In this document: positions 25,785 to 35,032 of the stretch, piece by piece
How positions within the stretch are numbered: position 1 is the first letter of the stretch
Layout: each line of letters starts with the position of its first letter
From: CBDAQA01 sp965247815
GTDB lineage: Bacteria; Planctomycetota; Phycisphaerae; Tepidisphaerales; Tepidisphaeraceae
Length of the DNA: 64,000 nt
NCBI GenBank assembly: GCA_965247815.1
Contig: CBDFHW010000014.1
Location: 310,001 to 374,000 of the forward strand
Direction: 5' to 3'
Position numbers and translations under genes: made by a program
The notes under the pieces: model-generated
Seen by the model: only the letters and a program-made list of their open reading frames with translations
Told to the model about the DNA's origin: nothing
Databases searched by the model: none

Positions 25785-26453
25785 TCAATCCGCATGCAGC
25801 ACCGGCAGCGGATCGGGAACGCGGTCTATCACTTTGCGGTCGACCAATTTCTGCGCCAGCTCGCCCATGTGGGCGTTGAGATAGTCGATCAAATGCGGGT
25901 TATCGTGCGGGTCGTGGCCGTATTGCCGCATCTGGGCGTACGCTTCTTCGACGGGCCTGTGCTCGACCAGCATTTCGTACGTAGCAATGACCCCGCCGGT
26001 CCGCTGCGCTCCGGCGATGCAGTGCACGAGCACCGGCTTGCCGGCCTTTTCGGCGGCGTCGATCGCGGTGATCGCCCGGGCGTATTGTTCGATCTGGCCC
26101 GTGCCGTCACCGCCGAGCGGATATACCGTTCGTTCGATCCCCAGATCGGCAACCGCCTGTTGTTCCGCGGCCAGATCGGCGGCGTGTCCGCCGTGCCCCG
26201 ACAACGCGACGATCACTTTGATGCCGTTGGCTTTTAGCGTTTTCTCGACCTGCCACCGGGACATCTGCCCGCTGCGGTACAACCGCCCGGCTTCGACGAC
26301 GCCGAAATTCTTCGGCATCAACGCGTCGCGTAGGCCGTTGTTCCAGACGACGAAAAAACAGACCACAAGCAACACAACGCCGACGCAACCGACAACCGCG
26401 CGCGTCCGGCCGCGCGGACGCGCGGGGGCCGACGGGGTTTGCAGGGCGGTCAT
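25785..26453 (-). CDS. membrane-anchored dual-specificity-type phosphatase
   Basis: 222 residues from ATG 26453. A basic start precedes one transmembrane helix (about 19-37, VVGCVGVVLLVVCFFVV), so the catalytic domain probably sits outside the cytoplasm. The active-site loop HCIAGAQRTGG (HCx5R) has Cys145 and Arg151. The general acid region should be the D-G-T-G stretch (YPLGGDGTGQ). Such cysteine phosphatases act on phosphotyrosine, phosphoinositides or glycans; the FGVVEAGRLYRSGQMS start is typical of the DSP/tyrosine-phosphatase class. The substrate is not inferable. It is convergent with proB across a repeat pair. Confidence 0.88.
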   Translation of the reverse strand: MTALQTPSAPARPRGRTRAVVGCVGVVLLVVCFFVVWNNGLRDALMPKNFGVVEAGRLYRSGQMSRWQVEKTLKANGIKVIVALSGHGGHAADLAAEQQAVADLGIERTVYPLGGDGTGQIEQYARAITAIDAAEKAGKPVLVHCIAGAQRTGGVIATYEMLVEHRPVEEAYAQMRQYGHDPHDNPHLIDYLNAHMGELAQKLVDRKVIDRVPDPLPVLHAD

Positions 26454-26630
26454 TTTCAGCACAGTGTCGATCGGCAAAATGTAACTTCCCCGTCCACGCA
26501 AATCCACGACGTCTGGTGTGAACGCGGTGGCGGCGCGGAATAATTCGTTACGTCGCGTAACGTATGGCGGTTCGGTACCCTCTTTAGGGCTGTGACGAGA
26601 ACGAGCAACGTGATGCGCCGGAAGAATGAC

Positions 26631-28280
26631 ATGTTCGAGATGAACGAAGATCGCGGCAGCCTTGCGGTCGCGGGGGGATCGGTGTCGGCGGGGGCAGACC
26701 CGTACCACGACTCGGCCGTCCAGCGCTTGCTGAGGTCCGACCAAAAAATGTGCGACGGTACACTCGCGTTCGCCGACCGGCACCGCGTGTGGATCTGGGC
26801 GACCGTGCTTTTGTTTTACCTCGCGGCTTTCAACGGCCAATGGCGGATGCAGTCCGACGCGGCGTTGTATCTGTCGATCGGGCGGAACCTCGCACAAGGC
26901 CACGGTTTCACCTATCTCGGCCAGCCCGAACATCTCGCCTACCCCGGGTGGCCGGCGCTGATTGCCGTGACGTTCAAAGTATTCGGCACCAAGTCGCTGG
27001 TACCGGTTCATGTCGTGATGCTGACGATCGCACTGCTGACAATCGCCGCGGTCTATCGAATGGTGCTCCTGCACTCGGGCCGCCCGACCGCCGTCGTGGT
27101 GGCCGCGGGGACTGGGCTTACCAAGGCGTTCTTTTGTTACGGGTTCGAGCTATGGACCGACATGCCGTTCGCGCTCGGGGCGATGACGTTCTTCGCCGGC
27201 TATGAAGGCGTGGCCGCCGCGCGACGCAACCCGGCCCGAACCCGCACGGCCCGTGCCGTCGACGTCACACTGCTCACCGGCGGGCTGCTGATCGCCGCGG
27301 TGACCCGGCCCACCGTGTGGCCGTTACTGGTCGCTATCGTACTTACGGTCTGCGTTCACGTCGCCAAGGGCCGGCTTCGGTGGAAACCGATTGTGCTTCT
27401 CGCCGTCGCCGCCGCGATTCCGCTCGCGGTGGTGATCGGCAGTGGACGGCTCCGGCCCGGCGGGGTGGGGTTCGGCCGAGTGTACGAACAATACCTGGTC
27501 AATCGGCTCAGCGGCCGGTCCGCCGACGGCGGGTTCACGCATTCGTTCGCGCAAAACGTCCACGACCTGTTCAGCTGGGCCGCCTCGGACGTTTTGTTCC
27601 AGACCCGCCTCGGCCCGATCTGCAACACGCTGCTCAGCGTTCTCGTGCTGTCGCTCGGGTTCGGGCTGTTCCGCTATCGCGCGTTATGGGGATTCTGGTT
27701 CTGCCTGATGCTCGCCACGATTTTAATTTCCCAGGAAACCCTCGACCGATATTTCCTGCCCGTGCTGCCGCTGCTGATCTTTGCCTGGTGGGATTTTCTC
27801 GTCCGGCTCAACCGGATGCTGCCCGTTCCCTGGGCGAATCTGGCCTTTCTGGGGCTCGTATGCTTCGGCGGGCTGATGAACCTGACCAAGTGCGCCGGCA
27901 TCGTCTTTCAACAGCGGCAGCGGCCTTTTCTGGCGTCTTACGACCAGGGGATCTTCGACGCGACCCCTCGTTTCGCGGAAAAACTACATTCCGCCGTCGG
28001 CCTCGACGCGATCATCCTGCTGGACAAGCCGTACGGTCGGGTGACCGCGTTTCTCAGCGAACGGTCGGTGATCAGCGCTTTGAACACGTCCGTGGCTGAG
28101 CTTCGACAAAACCCGGTGTATGTCGTCGAGCCCGTCGATGCGACGACCCGCCGACTGTTGAAGTCGGCCGGTCTGGTCGAACTGCCCGCGATGTTCACCG
28201 TTCACCCTTCGCCCGGGCACGGGCCCATGGCTACAGATTTCTCGCTGCACCCGACCCGCCCGGTCGACGACCACCGATGA
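26631..28280 (+). CDS. GT39/ArnT-like membrane glycosyltransferase
   Basis: About 549 residues from ATG 26631, chosen because GGAAG lies six bases upstream; in-frame GTG 26592 and ATG 26613 are alternatives without a site. A hydrophilic head of about 45 residues is followed by about ten transmembrane helices. The first periplasmic loop has WRMQSDAALYLSIGRNLAQG, where the Asp-rich segment is the usual position of the catalytic base in PMT/ArnT-type enzymes that use lipid-linked sugars. GFTYLGQPEHLAYPGWP follows as usual. A soluble C-terminal domain of about 120 residues closes it. Role: transfer of a sugar to lipid or protein in the envelope; acceptor unknown. Confidence 0.8.
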   Translation: MFEMNEDRGSLAVAGGSVSAGADPYHDSAVQRLLRSDQKMCDGTLAFADRHRVWIWATVLLFYLAAFNGQWRMQSDAALYLSIGRNLAQGHGFTYLGQPEHLAYPGWPALIAVTFKVFGTKSLVPVHVVMLTIALLTIAAVYRMVLLHSGRPTAVVVAAGTGLTKAFFCYGFELWTDMPFALGAMTFFAGYEGVAAARRNPARTRTARAVDVTLLTGGLLIAAVTRPTVWPLLVAIVLTVCVHVAKGRLRWKPIVLLAVAAAIPLAVVIGSGRLRPGGVGFGRVYEQYLVNRLSGRSADGGFTHSFAQNVHDLFSWAASDVLFQTRLGPICNTLLSVLVLSLGFGLFRYRALWGFWFCLMLATILISQETLDRYFLPVLPLLIFAWWDFLVRLNRMLPVPWANLAFLGLVCFGGLMNLTKCAGIVFQQRQRPFLASYDQGIFDATPRFAEKLHSAVGLDAIILLDKPYGRVTAFLSERSVISALNTSVAELRQNPVYVVEPVDATTRRLLKSAGLVELPAMFTVHPSPGHGPMATDFSLHPTRPVDDHR

Positions 28281-28291
28281 GTAAGACCGTG

Positions 28292-28387
28292 CCTCACGTG
28301 GCACGGGCACCATCGAGCGGAGCGGTCTTCATTCAAAGGCTGTAAAGGCAGCAGACGCACCGGCGGGGACGCCCGTGCCACCGTGGA
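28292..28387. repeat. GTGGCACGGGC-family inverted pair
   Basis: The left arm CCTCACGTGGCACGGGC (28292-28308) and the right arm GCCCGTGCCACCGTGG (28371-28386) are inverted copies with one or two mismatches and a 62-base spacer. The pair lies between the glycosyltransferase gene and the YgfZ-like gene. Confidence 0.65.
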
Positions 28388-28446
28388 CGACGCCGGCGTC
28401 GGTTTTTCAAAGATCACCATTCGTCATTTACGCGTACAATCCGGGC

Positions 28447-29601
28447 ATGCCCGAGACGACTGCCCCGAATCCTTTGTACGAACTACACACCCAGGCCGAG
28501 GCGGAATTTCAGTCGTACGACCAGACCGAGATCGTCGCCACGTTCGGCGAACCGCAGGCCGAATACGCCGCGATCCACAAAGGCGCCGCGCTGTTCGATC
28601 TCGCCCACCGCGGAATTCTGGAACTGACCGGCAAAGACCGTCTGTCTTTTCTGAACAATCTGCTGACGAATCAGACCTTCGACAAGGCGACCAAGACCGG
28701 GCTCACTGCCGGGCAGGGGGTGTACGCGTTTCTGCTCAACGCCAAGTCCGGTCGGATCACCGCCGACATGAATGTGATCGAACGCGGCGACCGGACGATG
28801 CTGGAAATGGACGCCCGGCTGACGGCTGCGGTAAAAACTGCGCTGGAGAAATACGTCTTCACCGAGCAGGTGAAAATCGCCGACGTGACCGACCGGCTTC
28901 ACCAATTCGCGGTGTACGGCCCGTCGGCACGGGCAACGCTGACCGAAATCATCGGAGTCGAAATTCCCGAACTGGGATTGATTGCCTCGACCGAGATCGA
29001 AGCATTTTCAAAGCCCGTGACGGTCTGGCGGGACGGCCCGACCGGCACCGCGGGGTACCACCTGGTCGTGCCGATCGAGGCCGCGCGGGAACTCTGGATG
29101 CGGCTGGTGACCGACGCGACGACGGCGACCGACCCGGGCAAACGCCGGCTTCGCCCGGCGGGGTGGGCGGTGTTCAACGCGGCACGGATCGAGGCCGGGC
29201 GTCCGCTGTTTGGAATCGATTTCGACGACACCATCCTGCCCGCCGAGACCGGGCAATTGTCCCGCGCCCTGAGTTTCACCAAGGGTTGCTACCCGGGGCA
29301 GGAGATCGTCGCCCGCATGCACGCCCGCCAGCAGGTGGCCAAACAAATCGTGGGATTGAAATTCGCCGACGACAATCTTCCGATCGCCGGCGCGGCGGTC
29401 ACCGACGACAACGGGAACACCGTCGGCGGGGTCACCAGCAGCACGATTTCACCGGTGTTGTCCAACACGGCAATCGCGCTGGCGGTGTTGAAACGCCCGC
29501 ATTTTGCGGTCGGAACGGTGCTCAACGTCCCGGCCGAGGGGGCCATGCGCAAGGCGGTCGTCACGGCGCTCCCATTTCTAAATATCTCGCCCCGGGACTA
29601 G
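28447..29601 (+). CDS. YgfZ/GcvT-domain folate-binding protein
   Basis: 384 residues from ATG 28447. YgfZ-type proteins bind folate and help maintain some Fe-S enzymes. The signature KGCYPGQEIVARMHAR is complete (K-G-C-Y-x-G-Q-E), which separates YgfZ from true glycine-cleavage T proteins. The N-terminal GcvT fold is visible in FDLAHRGILELTGKDRLSFL and LLTNQTF. The C-terminal barrel carries VGGVTSSTISP, as in aminomethyltransferase family members. No glycine cleavage genes lie nearby. It is followed 58 bases later by the PPK2 gene. Confidence 0.88.
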   Translation: MPETTAPNPLYELHTQAEAEFQSYDQTEIVATFGEPQAEYAAIHKGAALFDLAHRGILELTGKDRLSFLNNLLTNQTFDKATKTGLTAGQGVYAFLLNAKSGRITADMNVIERGDRTMLEMDARLTAAVKTALEKYVFTEQVKIADVTDRLHQFAVYGPSARATLTEIIGVEIPELGLIASTEIEAFSKPVTVWRDGPTGTAGYHLVVPIEAARELWMRLVTDATTATDPGKRRLRPAGWAVFNAARIEAGRPLFGIDFDDTILPAETGQLSRALSFTKGCYPGQEIVARMHARQQVAKQIVGLKFADDNLPIAGAAVTDDNGNTVGGVTSSTISPVLSNTAIALAVLKRPHFAVGTVLNVPAEGAMRKAVVTALPFLNISPRD

Positions 29602-29659
29602 GCTCTGGCGGGCAGGTGGCGTGCTGTTCGGACCTCGCGCGTCTCACGAAGGAAATGAA

Positions 29660-30466
29660 ATGATCGATTCACCGTATCTCGCAAAGCCGGGAAAAAAAGT
29701 CGACCTGTCAAAGATCGACACGGCCGACAAGGGCCATTTCCGGGACAAAGAGCACGCCGCCGAGACGGCCCGTAAGGACACTCAGAAATTAAGAGAGCAA
29801 CAGGATCTGCTGTATGCCGACGGAACCCAGTCGCTGCTGGTCGTAATTCAGGCCATGGATACCGGCGGGAAGGACGGGGCTATCGAGCACGTGTTCAGCG
29901 GCGTCAACCCGCAGGGCTGCAACGTCACCAGTTTCAAACAACCGACGCCGTTGGAATTGCGTCACGATTTTCTCTGGCGGATCCACCAGGCGACCCCGGC
30001 CAAGGGCATCATCGGCATCTTCAATCGGTCGCACTACGAAAGCGTGCTCGTCGAGCGGGTCCACGACCTCGTCCCGAAAAAAGTCTGGTCCGGGCGGTAC
30101 GAGAAAATAAATGAGTTCGAAAAACTGCTCGCCGACGAGGGGACGACGATCCTGAAATTCTTCCTGCACATCTCCAAGGACGAACAGCGGGAGCGGCTGC
30201 AGAAGCGGCTCGACGATAAAAACCGGCAATGGAAATTCGCCGCCGGCGATCTCGCAGAGCGGAAACTATGGAACGATTACACCGAAGCCTATGAAGACGC
30301 GCTGTCCAGGTGCTCGACCGAGCACGCGCCCTGGTACATCGTGCCGGCCGACCATAAATGGTTCCGCAACTGGGTCCTGTCCGACACGATCGTACGGACG
30401 CTGCGGAAGATGAAACTGCAGTACCCCGCGGCCTCGGAAGACGTGCAGAAGCTCAAGGTCGTTTAG
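29660..30466 (+). CDS. polyphosphate kinase 2 family protein
   Basis: 268 residues from ATG 29660 with AAGGA six bases upstream. PPK2 enzymes move phosphate between polyphosphate and nucleotides, mostly making ADP or ATP from AMP or ADP at the expense of polyphosphate. The Walker A-like AMDTGGKDGAIEHVFSGVNP, the lid FNRSHYESVLVERVH and the Walker B-like ILKFFLHISKDEQRERLQKR are all present. WYIVPADHKWFRNWVLSD closes the active site. Length and single-domain form fit class I or III PPK2, but class cannot be fixed here. No ppk1 or exopolyphosphatase is nearby. Confidence 0.93.
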   Translation: MIDSPYLAKPGKKVDLSKIDTADKGHFRDKEHAAETARKDTQKLREQQDLLYADGTQSLLVVIQAMDTGGKDGAIEHVFSGVNPQGCNVTSFKQPTPLELRHDFLWRIHQATPAKGIIGIFNRSHYESVLVERVHDLVPKKVWSGRYEKINEFEKLLADEGTTILKFFLHISKDEQRERLQKRLDDKNRQWKFAAGDLAERKLWNDYTEAYEDALSRCSTEHAPWYIVPADHKWFRNWVLSDTIVRTLRKMKLQYPAASEDVQKLKVV

Positions 30467-30497
30467 GAAGAGGCCGCGACTATCGAATTTTCCAAAC

Positions 30498-30526
30498 CCG
30501 TTTAGAGGCGGCCCGGATGGCCGGGC
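30498..30526. repeat. GTTTAGCGG-family repeat, single copy; possible terminator
   Basis: CCGTTTAGAGGCGGCCCGG, then a small hairpin (GCCCGG-ATG-GCCGGGC) and TTTCCTT. It lies about 30 bases past the PPK2 stop, so it may end that transcript. Confidence 0.5.
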
Positions 30527-30567
30527 TTTCCTTGCCGCGCGTAAGAATCACCTACCGTGATTCACAC

Positions 30568-31866
30568 CTACGCTGCCTTCGATAGCGCCACCGACTCTTC
30601 GAACAGATCGATCACCGGTCGAGTCTGACGGGCCCGCCACGCGTGGGCGCGGGCCTTGGCGTGCACGGGCGAAGAGTTGGCGATGATCGCGGCGTCGAAG
30701 TGAAGCATCGTCGCGTCGTCGTCGAACAGGACCGGCACCCCGCGGTACCGCCGGCCGGGGGCGGCCAGCTTCGAGTCCGCCACGGCGACCACCTGCAATC
30801 CGCAAGCCCGCGCCGCCAACCAGAACGGGTAGATATTTTTCCCCACATCGACCAGCAGGATCGACCGGATGCGGTCCCGCCGGACCGCCCGATCGAGCCG
30901 CCTGCGGATGGCAACGAGCATTGCGAACTCTTCAAACGCAGCTAACCCGATCGGCCTCCGGTGTCCCGGCCGCAGCGACATGCCGATGCCCTGCAGCAGC
31001 CCGGTCATCGCGGCAAGCCTGTGCCCGCGGCCTTTCAAGGCCGACATCCACGCGTACCGCCGCACCCAGTCTGTCGCGAACGGCAACACCCATTGCCGGG
31101 GAAAATAGCGGGTCACGAGCATCAGGTTGTTTCGCACGTCGAGCCGGGTGGTGCGGGTCGGCACGCGGGATGATGCTGTCTTCAGATGCCGGACGTGAAG
31201 GTCGTCGAACCGGCGGATCGCCCAGCGGCGGTCCAGCAGCCGAAGCGACAGGTCGTATTCCTCGGCCTGCATGAAAAAGTCGGTCGGCAGCCCGCCGACT
31301 TCCAGCAGAGCTGTTCGTCGGATCGCGGTCCCGCAACCGATCAGCACACTCGGGTACGCGCTGCATTCACGGGAGTTGTCGGGCAGGGTCACGTTGAAGA
31401 CGGCCGCCCCCAGGTCCGGGTCGTCGCGGAACAAGTCGACCATTCGGCGGACACTGCCGACGGTCGGGAACGAGTCGTCGTCCAGGAACATGACGAATTC
31501 ACCGGCGGCTCTGCCGAGGCCGTGATTTTTCGCGCACGCGCCTTCGTTACGATTCAACCGGATCAACTGGACTTCCGGGAAACCGGCTTCGATGGCGATC
31601 GCGGTTCCGTCCCGGCTGGCGTTGTCGACCACGATTGTTTCGGTAATCAGACCGGACCGCCGGTCGATCTCGCGGAGTTCCTCCAGCGTTCGCAGCAGCA
31701 CGTCGCGGCGGTTGTGCGTCGAGATCAGGAACGTCACATAGGGCGCGATCGACGAGTGGTCCCCGACCGGGGTGCCCCGGGCAACAACGGTCTGACGCCG
31801 ACGAGCGGCGACCGCGGCCAACGGTTTTACCGGGCGTTGGAAATTTGATCGCAGCAGCGTTCCCAT
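30568..31866 (-). CDS. GT2 glycosyltransferase fused to a C-terminal Rossmann-like domain
   Basis: 432 residues from ATG 31866 with GGAGG five bases upstream. Residues 1-40 are an extra basic start. The GT-A domain runs about 43-290: VTFLISTHNRRDVLLRTLEE, VVDNASRDGT, and FLDDDSFP containing the metal-binding D-x-D equivalent. The last 115 residues (from about 318) form a separate alpha/beta unit starting RSILLVDVGKNIYPFWLAAR, with VVAVADSK, YRGVPVLF and AAIIANSS. This looks like a PglD- or NAD-type nucleotide-binding fold, not seen in ordinary GT2 enzymes. It is the last gene of the glycan operon, 19 bases after the preceding GT2. Acceptor unknown. Confidence 0.82.
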   Translation of the reverse strand: MGTLLRSNFQRPVKPLAAVAARRRQTVVARGTPVGDHSSIAPYVTFLISTHNRRDVLLRTLEELREIDRRSGLITETIVVDNASRDGTAIAIEAGFPEVQLIRLNRNEGACAKNHGLGRAAGEFVMFLDDDSFPTVGSVRRMVDLFRDDPDLGAAVFNVTLPDNSRECSAYPSVLIGCGTAIRRTALLEVGGLPTDFFMQAEEYDLSLRLLDRRWAIRRFDDLHVRHLKTASSRVPTRTTRLDVRNNLMLVTRYFPRQWVLPFATDWVRRYAWMSALKGRGHRLAAMTGLLQGIGMSLRPGHRRPIGLAAFEEFAMLVAIRRRLDRAVRRDRIRSILLVDVGKNIYPFWLAARACGLQVVAVADSKLAAPGRRYRGVPVLFDDDATMLHFDAAIIANSSPVHAKARAHAWRARQTRPVIDLFEESVALSKAA

Positions 31867-31885
31867 GTCGTCCTCCACTTCGTGT

Positions 31886-32677
31886 TCAGGCGGCAACAGC
31901 CGAGCCGTTTCGCAGGCCCCGCAGCGTGCACGGACGCCGCGGATCGAAATCATTCCGGGCCGGATTTACCGGCGGTAGATCCCATTTGCTGAAAAGCCGG
32001 GCATTGTCGAGCCGGCCTTGGTCGGCGTCGGTCGCGCGGCGGTCGTCGGCGTGTTCGTCGTGGTCGATGTAAGACGACTCGGCCGGGACTACCGACAAGC
32101 CCGCGTGCCAAACTTTCAACGAAAGGTCCGGGTCCGCGGCATAAAAAACGTACCGCTCGTCGAAGAATCCGACCTGTTCGAACACCTCGCGGCGACCGAC
32201 GGCGAAGTTGGCGTACAGCGTGCCGCGGACGTGGCAGAGTTGATACACGTCGGCACGCGGCGCCTCGCAGGCGATGCGTTCGTAAGCGACATTTCTCGGG
32301 GAGTGCCAGCGGTGATACATCGCGACCAATCCCACCCGGGGTGATTTCACATACAACTGCGCGATCGCGTTGCTGTATGCGTTCGGCAGCGGCCGGGCGT
32401 CGTCGTTCAACCAGGTGAGGTGCCTGCCGCGGGCGAGGCGGAAGCCTTTGTTGGCGGCGCGGACGAACCCTTCGCGGCGGTCTTCGCGGATCGATTGCAA
32501 TTGGCTGCCGAACACGCGGCGGGCGTCGGCGAGCACGTCTTGCGTGTGATCGGTGCTCGCGCCGTCGACGACGATCACCTCGAAATCACAGCCGGTGTTC
32601 CGCACGACCGTACGCAGGCAGCGGTCGAGCAGGTCGGCCCGGTTACACGTGGGAATCACAATTGAGAGCTCGGGCAT
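31886..32677 (-). CDS. GT2 family glycosyltransferase
   Basis: 263 residues. A compact GT-A enzyme: MPELSIVIPTCNRADLLDRC (nucleotide-binding start), VVDGASTDHT, a Walker-less acidic site WLNDDARPLP for the metal-bound sugar-nucleotide, and GFFDERYVFYAADPDLSLKV, where the Asp-x-Asp is the likely catalytic base region. No membrane segment. It starts one base past the GT4 stop, so the two are translationally linked. It probably extends a surface or O-antigen-like glycan. The rhamnosyltransferase-type subgroup is possible but cannot be confirmed. Confidence 0.87.
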   Translation of the reverse strand: MPELSIVIPTCNRADLLDRCLRTVVRNTGCDFEVIVVDGASTDHTQDVLADARRVFGSQLQSIREDRREGFVRAANKGFRLARGRHLTWLNDDARPLPNAYSNAIAQLYVKSPRVGLVAMYHRWHSPRNVAYERIACEAPRADVYQLCHVRGTLYANFAVGRREVFEQVGFFDERYVFYAADPDLSLKVWHAGLSVVPAESSYIDHDEHADDRRATDADQGRLDNARLFSKWDLPPVNPARNDFDPRRPCTLRGLRNGSAVAA

Positions 32678-32678
32678 C

Positions 32679-33881
32679 TCAGGCAGCCTTTCGCGACCGG
32701 AAACAGGAACACGCGTGCGTGTATGCCGACGACAACGTGCTCAAAAAATGCTCGGCGGTATATTGCCTGACCCGCACCCGCCCCCGCTCTGCCAGCAGGC
32801 GGCGCAATGCGACGTCGCCGCAGATGCGTCGCATCACGAGAATCATCTGTGCGCTGTCGTCGGGCGAAAAGGTCAGCCCGGCTTCGCCAATTTCTTCCGG
32901 CAGGCTGGTCACGTTCGAGCACACGACGGGGCATCCGCAGGCCATCGCCTCCATGACCGGGATGCTCCACGACTCGTGCTGGCTTGGAAAAATCATCGCC
33001 GTCGCGAGGTGATACAGCCCGACCAGTTCCTCGGTCGTGACGCGCCCCAGCAAGCGGACTTTCTGTTCGGCTTGGAGGTCTTCAATTAATCGCGGCAGGG
33101 CCGATTCCGGTTGCCCGCCGCCAGTCAGCACCAGTTGCGTGTGCCCGAGGTTGGCTTCGACGAAGGCCCGGATCAACCGCTCGTGATTCTTATGCGGCCA
33201 GACGGCGGCGGGGTAGATCAGGAACGAGTCCGGCAGCGAAAGGAATTCCCGCAATCGAGTAAGCTGCTCGGCCGGCGGGGCCTGAAAATATCGCGATTCG
33301 AACGGGTCGGGGGTCACAAAGATCTTCGACTCGCTGACGTGCAGTTGTTCGACAAGATCGTCGCGGACGTAGTCGCTCGCGGCGATAAGAGCGTCGGCAC
33401 GGCGTGCCGATGCGTTCCACCACCGCTCGCGGTTGTCTAATTCGTCGGCCGAAAAATATTGGGGAAAGTGCCGATGCTGCAGGTCGTGCAGGTTCAACAC
33501 CACCGGCAGATCCAGGTCCATCGGGTTGATCGTGTTGCCCGGAAAGTGCACGACGTCGACCTGGTTACGGTGCAGCAGCTCGGACTTCTGCCGTTGAAAC
33601 TGGACTAGCGCGGCCGCGCCACCGGTCGGGTCGCTTTGCAGGACCTGACCCCAGTTGTGCACCGGTGAACCGGCATAAGTCGGTCTCTCGAGCAGCAATG
33701 ACTGCGTGGTTGCGTCGGTGAAGCGGGAGAACAGTGCGGCATTTTCGGGCCGGGTGAGCAGCAGCAGTTTTGACGCCGGGGACCCCGGGCGTTTGAGCGC
33801 TTCGATCAGCGCGAGCGTGTAGTTTTCGATCCCGCCGACCCGGCCGGGAAGGATGCAATTGGTGTCGACGGCGACGATCAT
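32679..33881 (-). CDS. GT4 family glycosyltransferase
   Basis: 400 residues from ATG 33881. It has a GT-B fold: an N-terminal Rossmann half with GRVGGIENYTLALIEAL, VVHFPGNTINPMDLDLP and HDLQHRHFPQYFS, then the C-terminal half with FLIYPAAVWPHKNHERLIRA and the sugar-nucleotide motif PSQHESWSIPVMEAMACGCP (E-x7-E pattern). These features match retaining GT4 enzymes such as mannosyl- or glucosyltransferases. It begins 11 bases after the DegT aminotransferase stop codon, and the next GT2 follows without a gap, so all four genes are likely one transcript. Confidence 0.9.
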   Translation of the reverse strand: MIVAVDTNCILPGRVGGIENYTLALIEALKRPGSPASKLLLLTRPENAALFSRFTDATTQSLLLERPTYAGSPVHNWGQVLQSDPTGGAAALVQFQRQKSELLHRNQVDVVHFPGNTINPMDLDLPVVLNLHDLQHRHFPQYFSADELDNRERWWNASARRADALIAASDYVRDDLVEQLHVSESKIFVTPDPFESRYFQAPPAEQLTRLREFLSLPDSFLIYPAAVWPHKNHERLIRAFVEANLGHTQLVLTGGGQPESALPRLIEDLQAEQKVRLLGRVTTEELVGLYHLATAMIFPSQHESWSIPVMEAMACGCPVVCSNVTSLPEEIGEAGLTFSPDDSAQMILVMRRICGDVALRRLLAERGRVRVRQYTAEHFLSTLSSAYTHACSCFRSRKAA

Positions 33882-33892
33882 CGGTGGACTCG

Positions 33893-35032
33893 TTAGACCG
33901 CTTTGCGGAACCGCGGGGTCGATACCTCGGCGATCACCGATTTCAGTTCGCCGGCGATGCGGTCCTGCTGTTGCCCGGTCAGGCCGTGAAACATGGGTGG
34001 ATTCAAGATCCCGGCGCAGGTGCGTTCGGCGACGGGGCAGAAATATTTTCGTCGCGATCTGAAAATCGGCTGCGCATAAAGCGGCATCGGGTAACAGGCG
34101 CGGGTGTCGATTCCCCGTTGTTTCAGCCGGGCCATCACTTCGTCGCGGTCGGGGACGACGAGCAGGTACAGGAAATAGCTGTTTTGTGCGCGGTCCAATC
34201 CCGGGGCGGCGGACCACCCGGTGCCGGCGAACAACCGGTCATAATTAGCGGCTAGGTGCTGGCGTTCTTCCAGCAGGGTGTCGAGCTTGGCCATTTGCGC
34301 CAGCCCGATGGCGGCCTGCAATTCGGTCATGCGGAAATTATGACCCAGTTCGACGTGGTGATATTTGCGGGCCGGGTCTTCACCCTGCGATCGGATCATC
34401 CGCATCCGGCGGTCCAGGGTCGCGTCGTCAGTGAACACCATTCCACCTTCGACGGTGGTGATCATCTTGGCCGCGTGAAAACTGGTGGTCGAGATCACCC
34501 CGTAGCTCAGCGTCGGTTTTCCGTCGAAGCACGAGCCGATGCTTTGAGCGCCGTCGACGATCAGTGGGATTTTATTTTCCTTCGCCAGTTTCGTCATGGC
34601 GGCGTAGTTGCAGGGGTTTCCGCCGTGGTCGGTGCAGAGGATCGCGCGGGTGCGGGGGGTGATTTCTTTTTCCGCGGCCCTGGGGTTCAGTCCCAGGTTT
34701 TTCGCGTCGACGTCGGCAAAAACGGGGGTCGCCCCCTGGAGGGCGACCGCGCTCGCGGTGGCGACGTACGACAGGGCGGGGACGATCACTTCGTCGCCGG
34801 TGGTGATGCCCAGCACGCGCAGCGCGAGCTCGAGCGCGGCGGTGCCGTTGCTGACGGCGATCGCGTGTTTCCGGCCCGCGCGGACGGCCATCAGCCGTTC
34901 GAACTTTTCGACCCGCGGTCCGCTGGTCAGCCAGCCGCTGTTCATGCAGGCGACGACTTCCTTCAGCTCGGCGTCGTCGATGGCCGGGCGGGCCCAGGGA
35001 ATCGGGTCGGTATTTTGAGGAGTGATCTTCAT
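33893..35032 (-). CDS. DegT/DnrJ/EryC1-type sugar aminotransferase
   Basis: 379 residues from ATG 35032 (an ATG nine codons upstream at 35059 is also in frame). PLP enzymes of this class make amino sugars on nucleotide carriers. Signature: IPWARPAIDDAELKEV, SNGTAALELALRVLG, HGGNPCNYAAM, DGAQSIGSCFDGK, and the PLP lysine Lys189 in TSFHAAKMITTVEGGM. The C-terminal region includes FRMTELQAAIGLAQM. It is the first gene of the glycan operon, so the sugar it makes is probably used by the downstream glycosyltransferases. Which amino sugar is not inferable. Confidence 0.92.
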   Translation of the reverse strand: MKITPQNTDPIPWARPAIDDAELKEVVACMNSGWLTSGPRVEKFERLMAVRAGRKHAIAVSNGTAALELALRVLGITTGDEVIVPALSYVATASAVALQGATPVFADVDAKNLGLNPRAAEKEITPRTRAILCTDHGGNPCNYAAMTKLAKENKIPLIVDGAQSIGSCFDGKPTLSYGVISTTSFHAAKMITTVEGGMVFTDDATLDRRMRMIRSQGEDPARKYHHVELGHNFRMTELQAAIGLAQMAKLDTLLEERQHLAANYDRLFAGTGWSAAPGLDRAQNSYFLYLLVVPDRDEVMARLKQRGIDTRACYPMPLYAQPIFRSRRKYFCPVAERTCAGILNPPMFHGLTGQQQDRIAGELKSVIAEVSTPRFRKAV

